64,000 nucleotides of DNA from Pseudomonadota bacterium (GCA_013285465.1 CP053449.1:547179-611178); one strand, 5' to 3'. Positions 1 through 8,678 are shown, numbered from the stretch's first letter. A program made the numbers and translations. The notes: a model not told the origin generated them from the sequence alone.

Positions 1-1
1 T

Positions 2-529
2 TTGCGGCTGCGCGTTATTTGTCCGGACGGACATTTAAACAAGAAGGCCGCGCCGGTTTATTTCCCGCATCGTGATACATGGTATGCGCATCCGCAATGT
101 TTGATCGTGTACTGGACGCCGCTGGATGATCTGGAGGAGGAAGAAACTTTCGCCATTTATCCTGATTATTTTGACCGCGAAGTTCCCAATGATTCCGAAG
201 TCTTTCATTATGATGACTGGATCAAGGACGGGCCTGATTTGAAAATCGGCTGGCAAAAACAGGATTCAGGTATGACGGCGACTTATCCGCGTTCCGCCGA
301 AGGTTTTGCGCCAGGGAGGGATGTCGGATTTTCCTGTCCGGCGGCAGGGCAGGTCTTTATCTCCGGTGCGCATTATCACGCCACACGCCCGCAAAATACC
401 GGAAAAATCCGTTTCAGCCTTGACGCCCGTCTGGTTCATCTGGGGGACGCCGCCGCAGGAATCGGTGCGCCAAATGCGGATAACCGTTCCACAGGTGATA
501 TCTTGAAAGATTATATCAAGGCTGCTTAA
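2..529 (+). CDS. 2-oxoglutarate/Fe(II) oxygenase-like protein, 5' end cut by window edge
   Basis: The reading frame runs in from the left edge, so the true start may lie outside; about 175 residues are visible. The segment FPHRDTWYAH gives a cupin-type H-x-D pair (H23, D25 of the visible part). Near residues 122-140, GAHYHAT followed by KIRFSLDARLV supplies a distal His and an Arg that could bind 2-oxoglutarate. This layout is typical of phytanoyl-CoA-dioxygenase-like Fe(II)/2OG oxygenases, which hydroxylate or otherwise oxidise small molecules. The stop codon overlaps the stop region of the convergent nadR-like gene by 4 bp. Its position at the end of a biosynthetic operon suggests a tailoring role, but it lies on the opposite strand and no substrate can be named. 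Confidence 0.6.
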   Translation: MRLRVICPDGHLNKKAAPVYFPHRDTWYAHPQCLIVYWTPLDDLEEEETFAIYPDYFDREVPNDSEVFHYDDWIKDGPDLKIGWQKQDSGMTATYPRSAEGFAPGRDVGFSCPAAGQVFISGAHYHATRPQNTGKIRFSLDARLVHLGDAAAGIGAPNADNRSTGDILKDYIKAA

Positions 530-1491
530 ACAATCTTCTCTACGGCAGTGACGGCGGCTGTTAATTTTTCATCCCAGCTGCCCGACAGGCGGATATAAGG
601 TTTTTGATCTTCTTCCAGACGTTTGATGCAGGATTTCATAAAGATGTCCTGTGTTTCAATTCCGTAACGATGGGCATCCTCTTGCCATGCTGCATCTGTG
701 TCCAGCAACAGGTAGAGGTCATAACGGTTCTCACGCGCATTGGCATTGAGCCATTCCGGGCATTTTCCCAGCAGCATCTTACTCCAGATCGCCGTCGTCA
801 TAATTTCGGTATCACAAAACAGGACACGCCGCGCCTGATAGACCAGCGCCTCTTCCGAGGCCTTTTGGGCTTGCGCAATCATTTTAAAATCATCCTCGTT
901 TAGGTCGCGTCCGCGGTGCATAATCAGCGTTTCCGCATATTCAGGGACGATAACGGTCTGGAAATGCTGTGCCAGTTTTGCCGTTAAGGTCGATTTCCCG
1001 GTTGATTCCGCGCCAATGACGGCGATGCGTTTGACGAAATAAGGGCGGACGATTTCGGGAATGTAATCCCAGTTTTCAGCGGGGTGGGTACGTATATCCG
1101 TGCCGCTGGTCGGGATGATGGCGCGTCCCATATTGCTGGGAACGAATGTGCCGCCCAATGTTTCCGCCAACGGCGCGCCGTAATCTTCCCCCGCGAAAAT
1201 ATAGTCGGGTTTTTCGGGCAGAACGCGCATCAGGGCATCATGCCACAGCTGCCAGAAATCAGGATGTTCTTCAGGGAGCTGCGGCAGCTCGTCTGTCAGA
1301 TGGATGACGTTGCAGTCAGGAAAAATCTGCCGCATCCAGTCATAGCGCAGTGTGCCGGGGATCGGCTCGTTTTGTAACGAGCAGACGACAATCGACAGTT
1401 TATCGACATAATTCTCGGCAAAACGCGCAAGATACACATGTCCGTTATGCGGCGGCATAAATTTTCCCAGCAGCATTCCTGATGTTGTCAT
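526..1491 (-). CDS. nadR: NadR-like bifunctional NMN adenylyltransferase / ribosylnicotinamide kinase
   Basis: About 321 residues. The N-terminal half is a nucleotidyltransferase: GKFMPPHNGH (residues 9-18) is the G-x-x-x-P-x-H-x-G-H nucleotide motif and SGTDIR (129-134) the second signature. The C-terminal half is a P-loop kinase with GAESTGKST (160-168). This is the NadR layout without the E. coli repressor helix-turn-helix. In the family the two domains phosphorylate nicotinamide riboside and adenylate NMN to give NAD. The ATG at 1491 was preferred because AGGAG lies 6 nt upstream and the ATG overlaps the TGA of the upstream NRPS-like gene (ATGA); an ATG at 1497 has almost no spacer. Translational coupling makes it the last gene of the biosynthetic operon, an unusual place for a salvage enzyme. 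Confidence 0.85.
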   Translation of the reverse strand: MTTSGMLLGKFMPPHNGHVYLARFAENYVDKLSIVVCSLQNEPIPGTLRYDWMRQIFPDCNVIHLTDELPQLPEEHPDFWQLWHDALMRVLPEKPDYIFAGEDYGAPLAETLGGTFVPSNMGRAIIPTSGTDIRTHPAENWDYIPEIVRPYFVKRIAVIGAESTGKSTLTAKLAQHFQTVIVPEYAETLIMHRGRDLNEDDFKMIAQAQKASEEALVYQARRVLFCDTEIMTTAIWSKMLLGKCPEWLNANARENRYDLYLLLDTDAAWQEDAHRYGIETQDIFMKSCIKRLEEDQKPYIRLSGSWDEKLTAAVTAVEKIV

Positions 1492-4253
1492 GCGCATCTC
1501 CTGTGATGGGCGGGGCTGGAAAAAATATGGCGCAGATATAAACGGATCAAATCATCTGACGGCGGCGGACAAGCGATGCCGTAATCGCGTTCGGTTGCGG
1601 TGCAGTCAAAACGGATGCCTGTGGCTTGAAACAAATCCATTGTGCGGTAACGGTCGAAATCGTCAAGGCAGCGGCACAGCGCCAGATAGGCGGCAGATTC
1701 TTCTGTTGTCATTTCTTTGTTCTGAAAGGAGGCTTGCCAGTCTTGTGTGGGGATTTCGCGGATATTGCCGATACTCTCCATCAGCTGTGCGAGTGACAAA
1801 GAACCTGAACCGGCAATGTGATAAATATCTTCCCGCCCATACAAGGAGAGATGCGCCATGGCCGCTGCCGCATAATCGACAGGGGTGATATCGATCAGTA
1901 ATTTTTTGGCAAAACCTTCCGGCACGGAACCCAGACTGCGCATGCCGCGGGAAAACATCTTCAAAAAATCCGTTTCGGAACACAGCCCTGTTTTTGTATC
2001 GCCGGTAATCAGTCCAAAACGGTAATGGGTGATGTCGCAGGATGCGGCGGGGATTTGCAGCAGCATATATTCAGCAGCCCATTTCGTCTGGGCATAACCG
2101 CCATAGACAAATTCCGTATTTTCCAAACGGTCGCTTTCCAGAGCCGTGCCGCTGTTGCGGTCGGTCGCAACGAAAACAGACAAAGTAGAGGCAATATGCA
2201 GCTTCTTACGTTTTCCTGTCAGGGCAAAACGCAAAACTTCCTGTGTGCCGCCGATATTTGCCGCACGTAAAACCTCATATGGCTGTACGACATTCACACG
2301 TGCTGCACAATGATAGACGGCATCAATATTGCCCGCCAGTTTTCGCCAGTCGCTTGCGGACAGCCCGAAATATTGCTGTTCCAAATCGCCAGTGACGGGC
2401 GTGATGCGCGTATCTTTGACGGGGATGCGGGCAGGGTCGCGGACAAGACAGATAATCTCCGCTGTTGTTTGTTGCAGTAATTCCGTGAGCAGCCGTCCGC
2501 CCAAAAAGCCGGTGGCGCCGGTCAGGAAAATCCGTGCGGGTTCTTTCACTTTTTTTTGCGGGCGCTTTGCTGCCGCCTCAGTCAAGGCCTGCCAGTCACT
2601 GTCAAAAGCAACATCCTGCCGAAGCCAGTCGCAGGGCAGGGCGCCGCTATCATCCGCACGGGCGGCGAGTGCCTGTGCCAGGTTGCGGATGTTCGGATAT
2701 TGCACCAGTAAGGCGGGAGAGATGCGCAGATTTCGCTTTTCTGCGGCAAGGCTGAGATGGATCACGGCAAGAGAGTCGCCGCCAAGGATAAAGAAATCAT
2801 CATCAATGCCGAAACCGGTTTTCTTTAAAACGGCAGACCATATCTCATACAGTATTTTTTCCGGTTCCGTTTCCGGCGGTGCTGTGGCGGTCGGTGCGGT
2901 TTGTAAATCAAGTTTCCGCAGCTGTGCAAAATCCGGTTTTCCGGTAACGGTTTCCGGCATTTTTTCCAGCCATGCGATATGCTGCGGCAGCATCCATTTT
3001 GGCAGGGTTTTGGATAGATGCGTATTGATAGTCGTTGTTTTTTTGCCCGCGACAAAAGCAACAAGCGCCTCCGCGCCGCCATGATAAAGCGGACGTTTCA
3101 GCACGGCGGCTTTCTTGATTTGCGGATGGCTGTGCAAACACGCCTCGATTTCTTCGGGGGCGACAAGCTGTCCGCGGAGTTTGAACTGGCGGTCGCCACG
3201 CCCCAGAAACTCAATCATGCCTGCTTCATCTTGTCGCACTTTATCGCCTGTTTTGTAAAAACGCTCCGTGCCGCGCATGATAAATTTTTCCGCATTTAAG
3301 TCATCGCGGTTCAGATAGCCGCGTGCCAGCTGCAACCCGCCGATCAGTAATTCATCATTTTCTATTCTATAAATGACATTGGGAAACGGATTGCCGATCA
3401 AAGGCTTGCCCCAGTTATCGGCATCACAGGCAATCAGGCTGGTGCAGACAGTTGTTTCCGTCGGGCCGTAAACATTGATAACGCGGTAGGCTTTTGCCCA
3501 TGCGCGTACCGTATCGGGCGGACAAACCTCGCCGCCGATGATAATTGTTTCCAGACTTGCCGGCATATCGTCAATGGCAAGAATGCCCAGCAATGACGGC
3601 GGCACATCCATATGGGTGATGTGTTTTTCCTGCAATGCGGCAACAAGTTTTTTGCCGTCGCGCAATGTGCTGTCATCTTCAATCACCAGCGTTGCGCCGG
3701 ACAGAAGCGCTGTGCCGATATCGGAAATAGACGCGTCAAAAGCAATGGACAGATAAAACAGACTGCGGCTGTGTTCATTAATTTGAAACGCCTGAATTTG
3801 CGCATCAAGGAAATTCACAATGCCGCGATGTTCTACCATGACGCCCTTCGGTGTTCCGGTAGAACCTGATGTGTGCATGATATAAGCCAGCCTGTCCGGT
3901 GCGGTTTCGGCAGGGGCGGGGCGGCATCTTTCCGTCGGAATATCTTGCGCCGTTAAAACGGTTTTGATATTTGCGTCTTTTAAAATGAAGTCTTTACGGT
4001 CTTTTGGAAGATTTGAAGGAAGCGGTACAAATGCCGCGCCGGCATGCCAGATACCCAGCAGGGCAATCAGGTAATCAGCTGATTTGTCGATGGCAATGCC
4101 GATGATTTTCTCATTATGACTTTGTCCCAATTGTTTTCCAAGCGCGGCGGCCTGTTCCGACAGAGCGCGATAAGTCAAAGCCGTACCGCGATCCAGCACC
4201 GCGATATTGTCAGGGAATTTTTCCACAATTTTTTGGAAACGCTGCCAGAACAT
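1488..4253 (-). CDS. NRPS-like adenylation-carrier-thioester reductase (A-T-R) protein
   Basis: A 921-residue single-module enzyme. The adenylation domain (about 1-450) has TSGSTGTPKG (128-137), FDAS (172-175), VYGPTETT (261-268), YKTGD (333-337) and a C-terminal GKPD lysine (438-441). The Asp in FDAS sits where amino-acid-activating domains hold the substrate amino group. A carrier domain follows with GGDSL (491-495; Ser494 would carry phosphopantetheine). The C-terminal reductase has GATGFLGG (579-586) and the SDR pair Y720-x-x-x-K724. Such A-T-R proteins activate a carboxylic or amino acid and release it reductively as an aldehyde or alcohol. No condensation domain is present, so a modified monomer is more likely than a peptide. 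It lies between the methyltransferase (6 bp) and the nadR-like gene (overlap). The substrate cannot be read reliably. Confidence 0.88.
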   Translation of the reverse strand: MFWQRFQKIVEKFPDNIAVLDRGTALTYRALSEQAAALGKQLGQSHNEKIIGIAIDKSADYLIALLGIWHAGAAFVPLPSNLPKDRKDFILKDANIKTVLTAQDIPTERCRPAPAETAPDRLAYIMHTSGSTGTPKGVMVEHRGIVNFLDAQIQAFQINEHSRSLFYLSIAFDASISDIGTALLSGATLVIEDDSTLRDGKKLVAALQEKHITHMDVPPSLLGILAIDDMPASLETIIIGGEVCPPDTVRAWAKAYRVINVYGPTETTVCTSLIACDADNWGKPLIGNPFPNVIYRIENDELLIGGLQLARGYLNRDDLNAEKFIMRGTERFYKTGDKVRQDEAGMIEFLGRGDRQFKLRGQLVAPEEIEACLHSHPQIKKAAVLKRPLYHGGAEALVAFVAGKKTTTINTHLSKTLPKWMLPQHIAWLEKMPETVTGKPDFAQLRKLDLQTAPTATAPPETEPEKILYEIWSAVLKKTGFGIDDDFFILGGDSLAVIHLSLAAEKRNLRISPALLVQYPNIRNLAQALAARADDSGALPCDWLRQDVAFDSDWQALTEAAAKRPQKKVKEPARIFLTGATGFLGGRLLTELLQQTTAEIICLVRDPARIPVKDTRITPVTGDLEQQYFGLSASDWRKLAGNIDAVYHCAARVNVVQPYEVLRAANIGGTQEVLRFALTGKRKKLHIASTLSVFVATDRNSGTALESDRLENTEFVYGGYAQTKWAAEYMLLQIPAASCDITHYRFGLITGDTKTGLCSETDFLKMFSRGMRSLGSVPEGFAKKLLIDITPVDYAAAAMAHLSLYGREDIYHIAGSGSLSLAQLMESIGNIREIPTQDWQASFQNKEMTTEESAAYLALCRCLDDFDRYRTMDLFQATGIRFDCTATERDYGIACPPPSDDLIRLYLRHIFSSPAHHRRCA

Positions 4254-4259
4254 TTTTCT

Positions 4260-5042
4260 TTACGCTCCCGCAGGTTTTTCGGAAATTGTGATGCAGCGGA
4301 TGGAGGTATCGGGATCAAATGCGCCGCCCTGCATATCGCCATAGAATTTGATATTCACAAAGCCGGCCCCGGTCAGCAGGTGCGTAATATCTTCCGCCGT
4401 ATAAAGTTTCGCGCCGCCGCCTTTGTTTTCCTGATGCGTGCCATCGGGCGCGGTGTAGATCCAGTCCTTGTACACCATATTTGTGTCAGGCTCGTAGCGC
4501 GATTCCCAAACTGTTTTATGCCCGTCTTTTTCCGCGACATCGCGCAAGGTGTTGCTCTGTGCGAAATCCTTCAACACGCGCGCGCCGTTTTTATAGTCAA
4601 AGCCAAAAAATCCTCCCGGTTTTAACGTCTCGAAAATACGCTGCATCATCAGGATGTTTTTATCATCATTCTCGCTGTATCCGAAACTCGTCCACCAGTT
4701 GATAGCGGCATCACAGGGTTTGGACGGCGTAAAATCATAGGCGTTTCCGGTATGAAAGTCGCAGGCCAGATTTTCTGCTGCCGCTTCCGCCTGTGCGCGG
4801 GTGATATAGCTGTCAATCAGATCAACACCGGTGACATGCAGTCCTTTCCGTGCGAGTGCAAGGCTCAGCGTGCCAAGTCCGCAACCCTGATCGAAAAAAC
4901 GCATTCCGGCTTTGAGTGATAATTTATCCATTAAAAAATCAACGGCTTCATTGACCTCTTTGTCACTGCGCTGCAAACAATGCTGTGCGAACAGATCGTC
5001 GTAAAAATCCTGATGCCATGTTTCCGCTGTGTTTTTGCTCAT
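4260..5042 (-). CDS. class I SAM-dependent methyltransferase
   Basis: 260 residues with a Rossmann-fold methyltransferase core. DQGCGLGT (51-58) is the glycine-rich SAM loop and GVDL (72-75) holds the acidic residue expected to bind the ribose. A second-half AINWWTSFGYS segment resembles motif IV/post-I of small-molecule methyltransferases. The start overlaps the stop of the asparagine synthase gene by 4 bp (ATGA) and the stop lies 6 bp before the A-T-R gene, so it is an integral part of the operon. It probably N-, O- or C-methylates the pathway intermediate; the target atom is not visible. There is no sign of a membrane segment or export signal. Confidence 0.85.
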   Translation of the reverse strand: MSKNTAETWHQDFYDDLFAQHCLQRSDKEVNEAVDFLMDKLSLKAGMRFFDQGCGLGTLSLALARKGLHVTGVDLIDSYITRAQAEAAAENLACDFHTGNAYDFTPSKPCDAAINWWTSFGYSENDDKNILMMQRIFETLKPGGFFGFDYKNGARVLKDFAQSNTLRDVAEKDGHKTVWESRYEPDTNMVYKDWIYTAPDGTHQENKGGGAKLYTAEDITHLLTGAGFVNIKFYGDMQGGAFDPDTSIRCITISEKPAGA

Positions 5043-6961
5043 GCCGTTTTTTCTGCCAGTCCGAATTTTTGTTGCACCAGATGCGCGGTCAGAACCGTCA
5101 TTAAAACAGGCTCCATCGCTGTCCGTGATTTTGCATCCTCTTGCGGCAGTTTGTCCAGCGCGGCAATGATTTTTTTGCGGTTAAAAAACGGCACGGCATT
5201 GAAAGACTCGCTACGAATACTGTCCTGAATAAAGCCGTTTAGCCCGTCATTGGAATAGACGCTGACAGGAGGTGCCATAAAGGGATGCTTCTCGCGGCGG
5301 TAAACCCGGTCGGTAATATGCGGACGAACCGCCTCACGTAGCGCGAATTTTTCCGTCACGCCTTTGATTTTCATCGATAGCGGCATTCTGCACACGGTTT
5401 CAAATAAGTGATGATCCAGAAAGGGCAAGCGGCCTTCAATCGAATGCGCCATTTCCATGCCGTCGCCCAGCGTTTTCAAAATGTAATTGGCCAGTGTGAG
5501 TTTGGTCCAGAGATAGAGGGCATTATTAACGGGATGTTTGCCTTGCAGCTGTTCCTGCGGCACGGCGCGCATCAAATCCGCATAACAATCCGTTTTGGCA
5601 AAATCGTCTTTGTACCGGTCGGACAGGATGTGATGGATGCGGTTTCCGAGGGCAGCTTTTGCGGCAAGAAAGGACGGCACATGACCGATACTGTTGGCGA
5701 CGGCTGCGGTGGGAAGCTCCGCGCCATAGGCCAGCTGTACGCCGGTGGAAGCCAGATTACTTGCATAGAGTTTTTGCATCTGCAGGGCGGTGTTTTCATT
5801 GACCGTGCCTGATGCCAGTAAATCCTGCCGCAAATGCGGATAGCCTGCAAAGACTTCATCCGCCCCTTCGCCCGTGAGTGCGACTTTAAATCCGCGTGCG
5901 CGGATATGGCGGTTCAGGATGTATTTTGCGGCCAGATGGCCGTTTACTGCCAGACCTTCGCCGTAATAAACGGCATCGGGCAGCTCCCGCACCAGATCAT
6001 CCTGCGAGACATTGACCACATGCAGATTGGCGCCGTTATGAGCGGCGCTCTCTGCGGCGACGGCATATTCGTCATAGCCGTCATGGGAAAAGCTGACGGT
6101 AAAAGCATCAAGAGGCTTGTCGCTTTCGCTGGCGGCAAGTCCCAGCACGGCACTGGAATCAAGCCCGCCGCTCAGGTGGAAACAGACGGGAACATCGGCA
6201 CGCAGGCGCAGCCGCACGGCTTCGGAAAATTTTTCCGCAACGGCATCAACCCATTCCGCTTCGCTGCGGTTATCGGTGTCGGCTTCGGGCAGATAGTCCA
6301 GATCCCAATATTTGGAAATTGTTTTGTGCCCGTTCTTAAAAACCAGCATATGGCCGGGTTTTAACTGGGCGACATTGTCAAATAATGTACGGTCCTGCGG
6401 CACATATTGCATCGAGGCGGCATGATAGAAGGCATAAGAATCCCAGACCGCGGGAACACCTGCTGCGAATAGCGCCTTTGCTTCGGAGGCAATGAAAAAC
6501 CCCTGCGCGGTTTCCGCATAGCAAAGCGGCTTAATGCCGAAACGGTCGCGTGCGGCAAACAGCCATTCCTTGTCATCATCCCATAACAGGAACGCAAACT
6601 CGCCGCGCAGATATTGCAGGCAGTCCGTGCCGTATTCTTCATAAAGATGGATCAGGATTTCGCTGTCTGATCGGGTCGCGAATTGATGACCCTTATCTTC
6701 CAGATTTTGACGGATATCTTCATAGTTGTAAAATTCGCCATTTACAACGGCGCGGATATGTCCTGTTTCATTGACGAGAGGCTGTTGTCCCGTCGCAAGA
6801 TCAATAATGGAAAGCCGCGCATGCCCTAATCCGGTCTTGCCGTTTTGAGACACCCAAATACCGGTGCCGTCAGGTCCGCGGTGATGCAGCGCTTTCAGCC
6901 CTGCCTGCAAATCCGTTTTGCGGAGGCCGTCGCGCGACAAAATGCCGATTATGCCGCACAT
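5039..6961 (-). CDS. asnB: asparagine synthase (glutamine-hydrolysing), AsnB type
   Basis: 640 residues. The mature N-terminus begins MCGIIGI, so Cys2 is available as the glutaminase nucleophile, followed by HHRGPDGTG and GEFYNYE motifs of the class II amidotransferase domain. The C-terminal synthetase domain has the ATP-pyrophosphatase loop SGGLDSS (264-270) and TGEGADEVFAGY. The reaction is ATP- and glutamine-dependent amidation of aspartate, or in biosynthetic clusters of another carboxylate. The ATG shares one base with the stop of the upstream dehydrogenase gene (TAATG). Setting in a compact operon with an A-T-R protein and a methyltransferase favours a dedicated amidation step over general asparagine supply. 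Confidence 0.9.
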   Translation of the reverse strand: MCGIIGILSRDGLRKTDLQAGLKALHHRGPDGTGIWVSQNGKTGLGHARLSIIDLATGQQPLVNETGHIRAVVNGEFYNYEDIRQNLEDKGHQFATRSDSEILIHLYEEYGTDCLQYLRGEFAFLLWDDDKEWLFAARDRFGIKPLCYAETAQGFFIASEAKALFAAGVPAVWDSYAFYHAASMQYVPQDRTLFDNVAQLKPGHMLVFKNGHKTISKYWDLDYLPEADTDNRSEAEWVDAVAEKFSEAVRLRLRADVPVCFHLSGGLDSSAVLGLAASESDKPLDAFTVSFSHDGYDEYAVAAESAAHNGANLHVVNVSQDDLVRELPDAVYYGEGLAVNGHLAAKYILNRHIRARGFKVALTGEGADEVFAGYPHLRQDLLASGTVNENTALQMQKLYASNLASTGVQLAYGAELPTAAVANSIGHVPSFLAAKAALGNRIHHILSDRYKDDFAKTDCYADLMRAVPQEQLQGKHPVNNALYLWTKLTLANYILKTLGDGMEMAHSIEGRLPFLDHHLFETVCRMPLSMKIKGVTEKFALREAVRPHITDRVYRREKHPFMAPPVSVYSNDGLNGFIQDSIRSESFNAVPFFNRKKIIAALDKLPQEDAKSRTAMEPVLMTVLTAHLVQQKFGLAEKTA

Positions 6962-7899
6962 TATTCTACCTCGGGCTCTGTTCCCGGTTTAAAAAACACT
7001 TTTGATGTCTCACTGGTTTTCGATGCAGCGAAGACGGCGGCAAAGCTTTCCAGATCATGCACATCACCCAGTAGATCATCAACCTGAATGCGTCCTTCGG
7101 CCATTAAAGCGATTGCCTCGTCAAAGGGGCCGTAATTGACAGCCTGCATGGTGACTTCTTTTTTAACGGCAAGGTCAAAACAGATGCCGACCGGCTCATG
7201 CTTGCGGCTGCGGATAATCACGCGTCCGCGCGGGCGGACGGCGCGGAAGATTTCTTCCATTGCGGCCTCTGTCGCCAGTGTTTCGATGGCGAAATCATAA
7301 GCGTTATCTTCCAGTTTTTCCGTTTGCGGGTCATGGATGCTGACATTATCAAAACCGTAGGAACGCATGATGCGCCGGATCAGTTTGGCAAAACGGTTAT
7401 TGCCGTAAATAAAGCCGCGCTGTGCGGGAGAAATATCGGCCTTCATAACCGCGAGGGCGGCGGCGACAGGCTCGCTATAGGCACCGTGTTTAAAAGAGAC
7501 ATTTGCGGGAAGCTTATAGACCGTATTGGCGGGAACGCGGATATATTCGGCAAAGGCACCGTCATGGTTGATTCCCAGCATGGTCGTGTTCTGGCAGCTG
7601 TCCTTTGCGCCGGAATTGCAAAAGCCGCATTTGCCGCAGGGGATAACGGGCATGACAGTCACGCGGTCACCTTTGGCAAAGCCTTGGGCATCCGCTCCGG
7701 CATCTTCAACAATACCGGCAAATTCGTGGCCGAGCGTAACGGTTTCATTGCCGTTGATTAACCCGTCGGCCATAAAGACATCTGTACGGCACAGCCCTGC
7801 CAATGCGATGCGGATAACAACATCATCGGCGGATTGCACTTGCGGCTGTTCAATATTGCGGACGGCAACGTCCGTTTTGTCTTTTATCAGGGCGCGCAT
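6961..7899 (-). CDS. zinc-dependent medium-chain alcohol dehydrogenase
   Basis: 312 residues from an ATG at 7899 that has GGAG nine bases upstream; upstream in-frame codons extend the frame but have no such site. Catalytic-zinc candidates are C37 and GHE (57-59). The structural-zinc cluster is C88, C91, C94 and C102. The coenzyme domain is odd: where the family usually shows a GxGxxG turn this protein has YGNNRFAKL, so cofactor binding may be altered. It is the first gene of the minus-strand operon and could oxidise or reduce the aldehyde/alcohol released by the A-T-R protein. It is shorter than typical family members (about 340-380 residues), mostly in the Rossmann part. Confidence 0.82.
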   Translation of the reverse strand: MRALIKDKTDVAVRNIEQPQVQSADDVVIRIALAGLCRTDVFMADGLINGNETVTLGHEFAGIVEDAGADAQGFAKGDRVTVMPVIPCGKCGFCNSGAKDSCQNTTMLGINHDGAFAEYIRVPANTVYKLPANVSFKHGAYSEPVAAALAVMKADISPAQRGFIYGNNRFAKLIRRIMRSYGFDNVSIHDPQTEKLEDNAYDFAIETLATEAAMEEIFRAVRPRGRVIIRSRKHEPVGICFDLAVKKEVTMQAVNYGPFDEAIALMAEGRIQVDDLLGDVHDLESFAAVFAASKTSETSKVFFKPGTEPEVE

Positions 7900-7979
7900 C
7901 TCTTTAACTCCGTTTTTTCGCGTGTGTATTTTTATTAACATAAGAAACTTTATTTTCAAACTATAAAATAGATATACGC

Positions 7980-8024
7980 ATTTTGAGCATAAGTAAAGCG
8001 TTATTATGCTTATTTTGAGCATAA
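7980..8024. promoter_or_regulatory. operator-like repeats in divergent promoter region
   Basis: Two identical 13-bp copies of ATTTTGAGCATAA start at 7980 and 8012, 32 bp apart (close to three helical turns). The second copy also forms an inverted repeat TTATGCT-N7-AGCATAA (8004-8024). The site lies between the divergently read dehydrogenase operon (start 7899) and the VOC gene (start 8091), where a regulator could control either or both. The regulator is not identified. Confidence 0.45.
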
Positions 8025-8090
8025 ATGAAAAAAATAGGAGGGAAACTTTAAAATTGCTAAGCTGGCACGGTAAAATACAGGAGAAAAATA

Positions 8091-8528
8091 ATGGAACAGC
8101 GTATCAGTCTTATGACACTTGGTGTGTCAGACCTTAAAAAATCCCGCGCATTCTATGATTCGCTGGGCTGGAAAACGGCTTCTGAAGATATGGCGGAAGA
8201 AATCGTCGCCTATGATCTGAATAATATGACATTGGCATTATATCCTTTCGACAAATTGATGGCGGATGCCAAGCTGACATTTGAAAAACCGCTGCATTCG
8301 GCGGTGACGATCGCCTATAATGTGCGGACGGAAGATGAGGTGGACAGCATATTGGCGGAAGCGGTAAAGGCGGGCGGTATGCTGGTTAAAGCCGGTGAAA
8401 AAGTTTTTTGGGGCGGTTATTCCGGTTATTTTGCCGACCCCGACGGTCATTTGTGGGAGGTCGCGCATAATCCTATGGCACCGCTGGGACCGGACGGGGA
8501 ATTTCAATGGAAGGGCTGCACGGCGTAA
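8091..8528 (+). CDS. VOC (glyoxalase/bleomycin-resistance fold) family protein
   Basis: 145 residues with one full vicinal-oxygen-chelate repeat pair. ISLMTLGVSDLKKSRAFYD opens the first beta-alpha module, and GYSGYFADPDGHLWEVAHNP closes the second, with the usual DPDGHxWE signature whose Glu is a common metal ligand. AGGAG lies 8 bases upstream of the ATG. Members include metal-dependent lyases, dioxygenases and binding proteins, and the fold alone does not give the substrate. It shares an upstream region with the divergent biosynthetic operon, so it could be a self-protection or tailoring protein for that pathway, but it may be independent. Confidence 0.82.
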   Translation: MEQRISLMTLGVSDLKKSRAFYDSLGWKTASEDMAEEIVAYDLNNMTLALYPFDKLMADAKLTFEKPLHSAVTIAYNVRTEDEVDSILAEAVKAGGMLVKAGEKVFWGGYSGYFADPDGHLWEVAHNPMAPLGPDGEFQWKGCTA

Positions 8529-8560
8529 TTCCCCCAGCGTAAAAAAACTTTAACGAATAT

Positions 8561-8586
8561 GTAACAAAACTTTCCTACACTGCGAA
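8561..8586 (+). promoter_or_regulatory. predicted ECF (SigF-type) promoter of the precursor-peptide gene
   Basis: GTAACA (8561-8566), exactly 16 bases, then CGAA (8583-8586). From memory, the Caulobacter SigF regulon that includes its bufferin operons uses GTAACC-N16-CGAA, so five of six bases and the exact spacing agree. It would start transcription near 8593, about 85 bases before the precursor ATG. No sigF gene lies in this window. Confidence 0.5.
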
Positions 8587-8612
8587 TGACGGTATGGCGG
8601 CTTATACCGTCA
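8587..8612 (+). promoter_or_regulatory. perfect 9-bp inverted repeat at the predicted transcription start
   Basis: TGACGGTAT (8587-8595) pairs with ATACCGTCA (8604-8612) around an 8-base spacer. It directly follows the predicted -10 element, so it could be an operator or a 5' mRNA hairpin. No T-run follows, which argues against a terminator for the VOC gene. Confidence 0.35.
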
Positions 8613-8678
8613 CTTTAATTCCCGGCAAGCGGGAAAATGTTAAACATGATGTTATTGTTTTTAAGGAGCATATACACA

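Noticed and set aside
1488..4253. Full multi-module NRPS or PKS cluster
   Set aside because: There is only one adenylation-carrier-reductase module and no condensation, ketosynthase or thioesterase domain.
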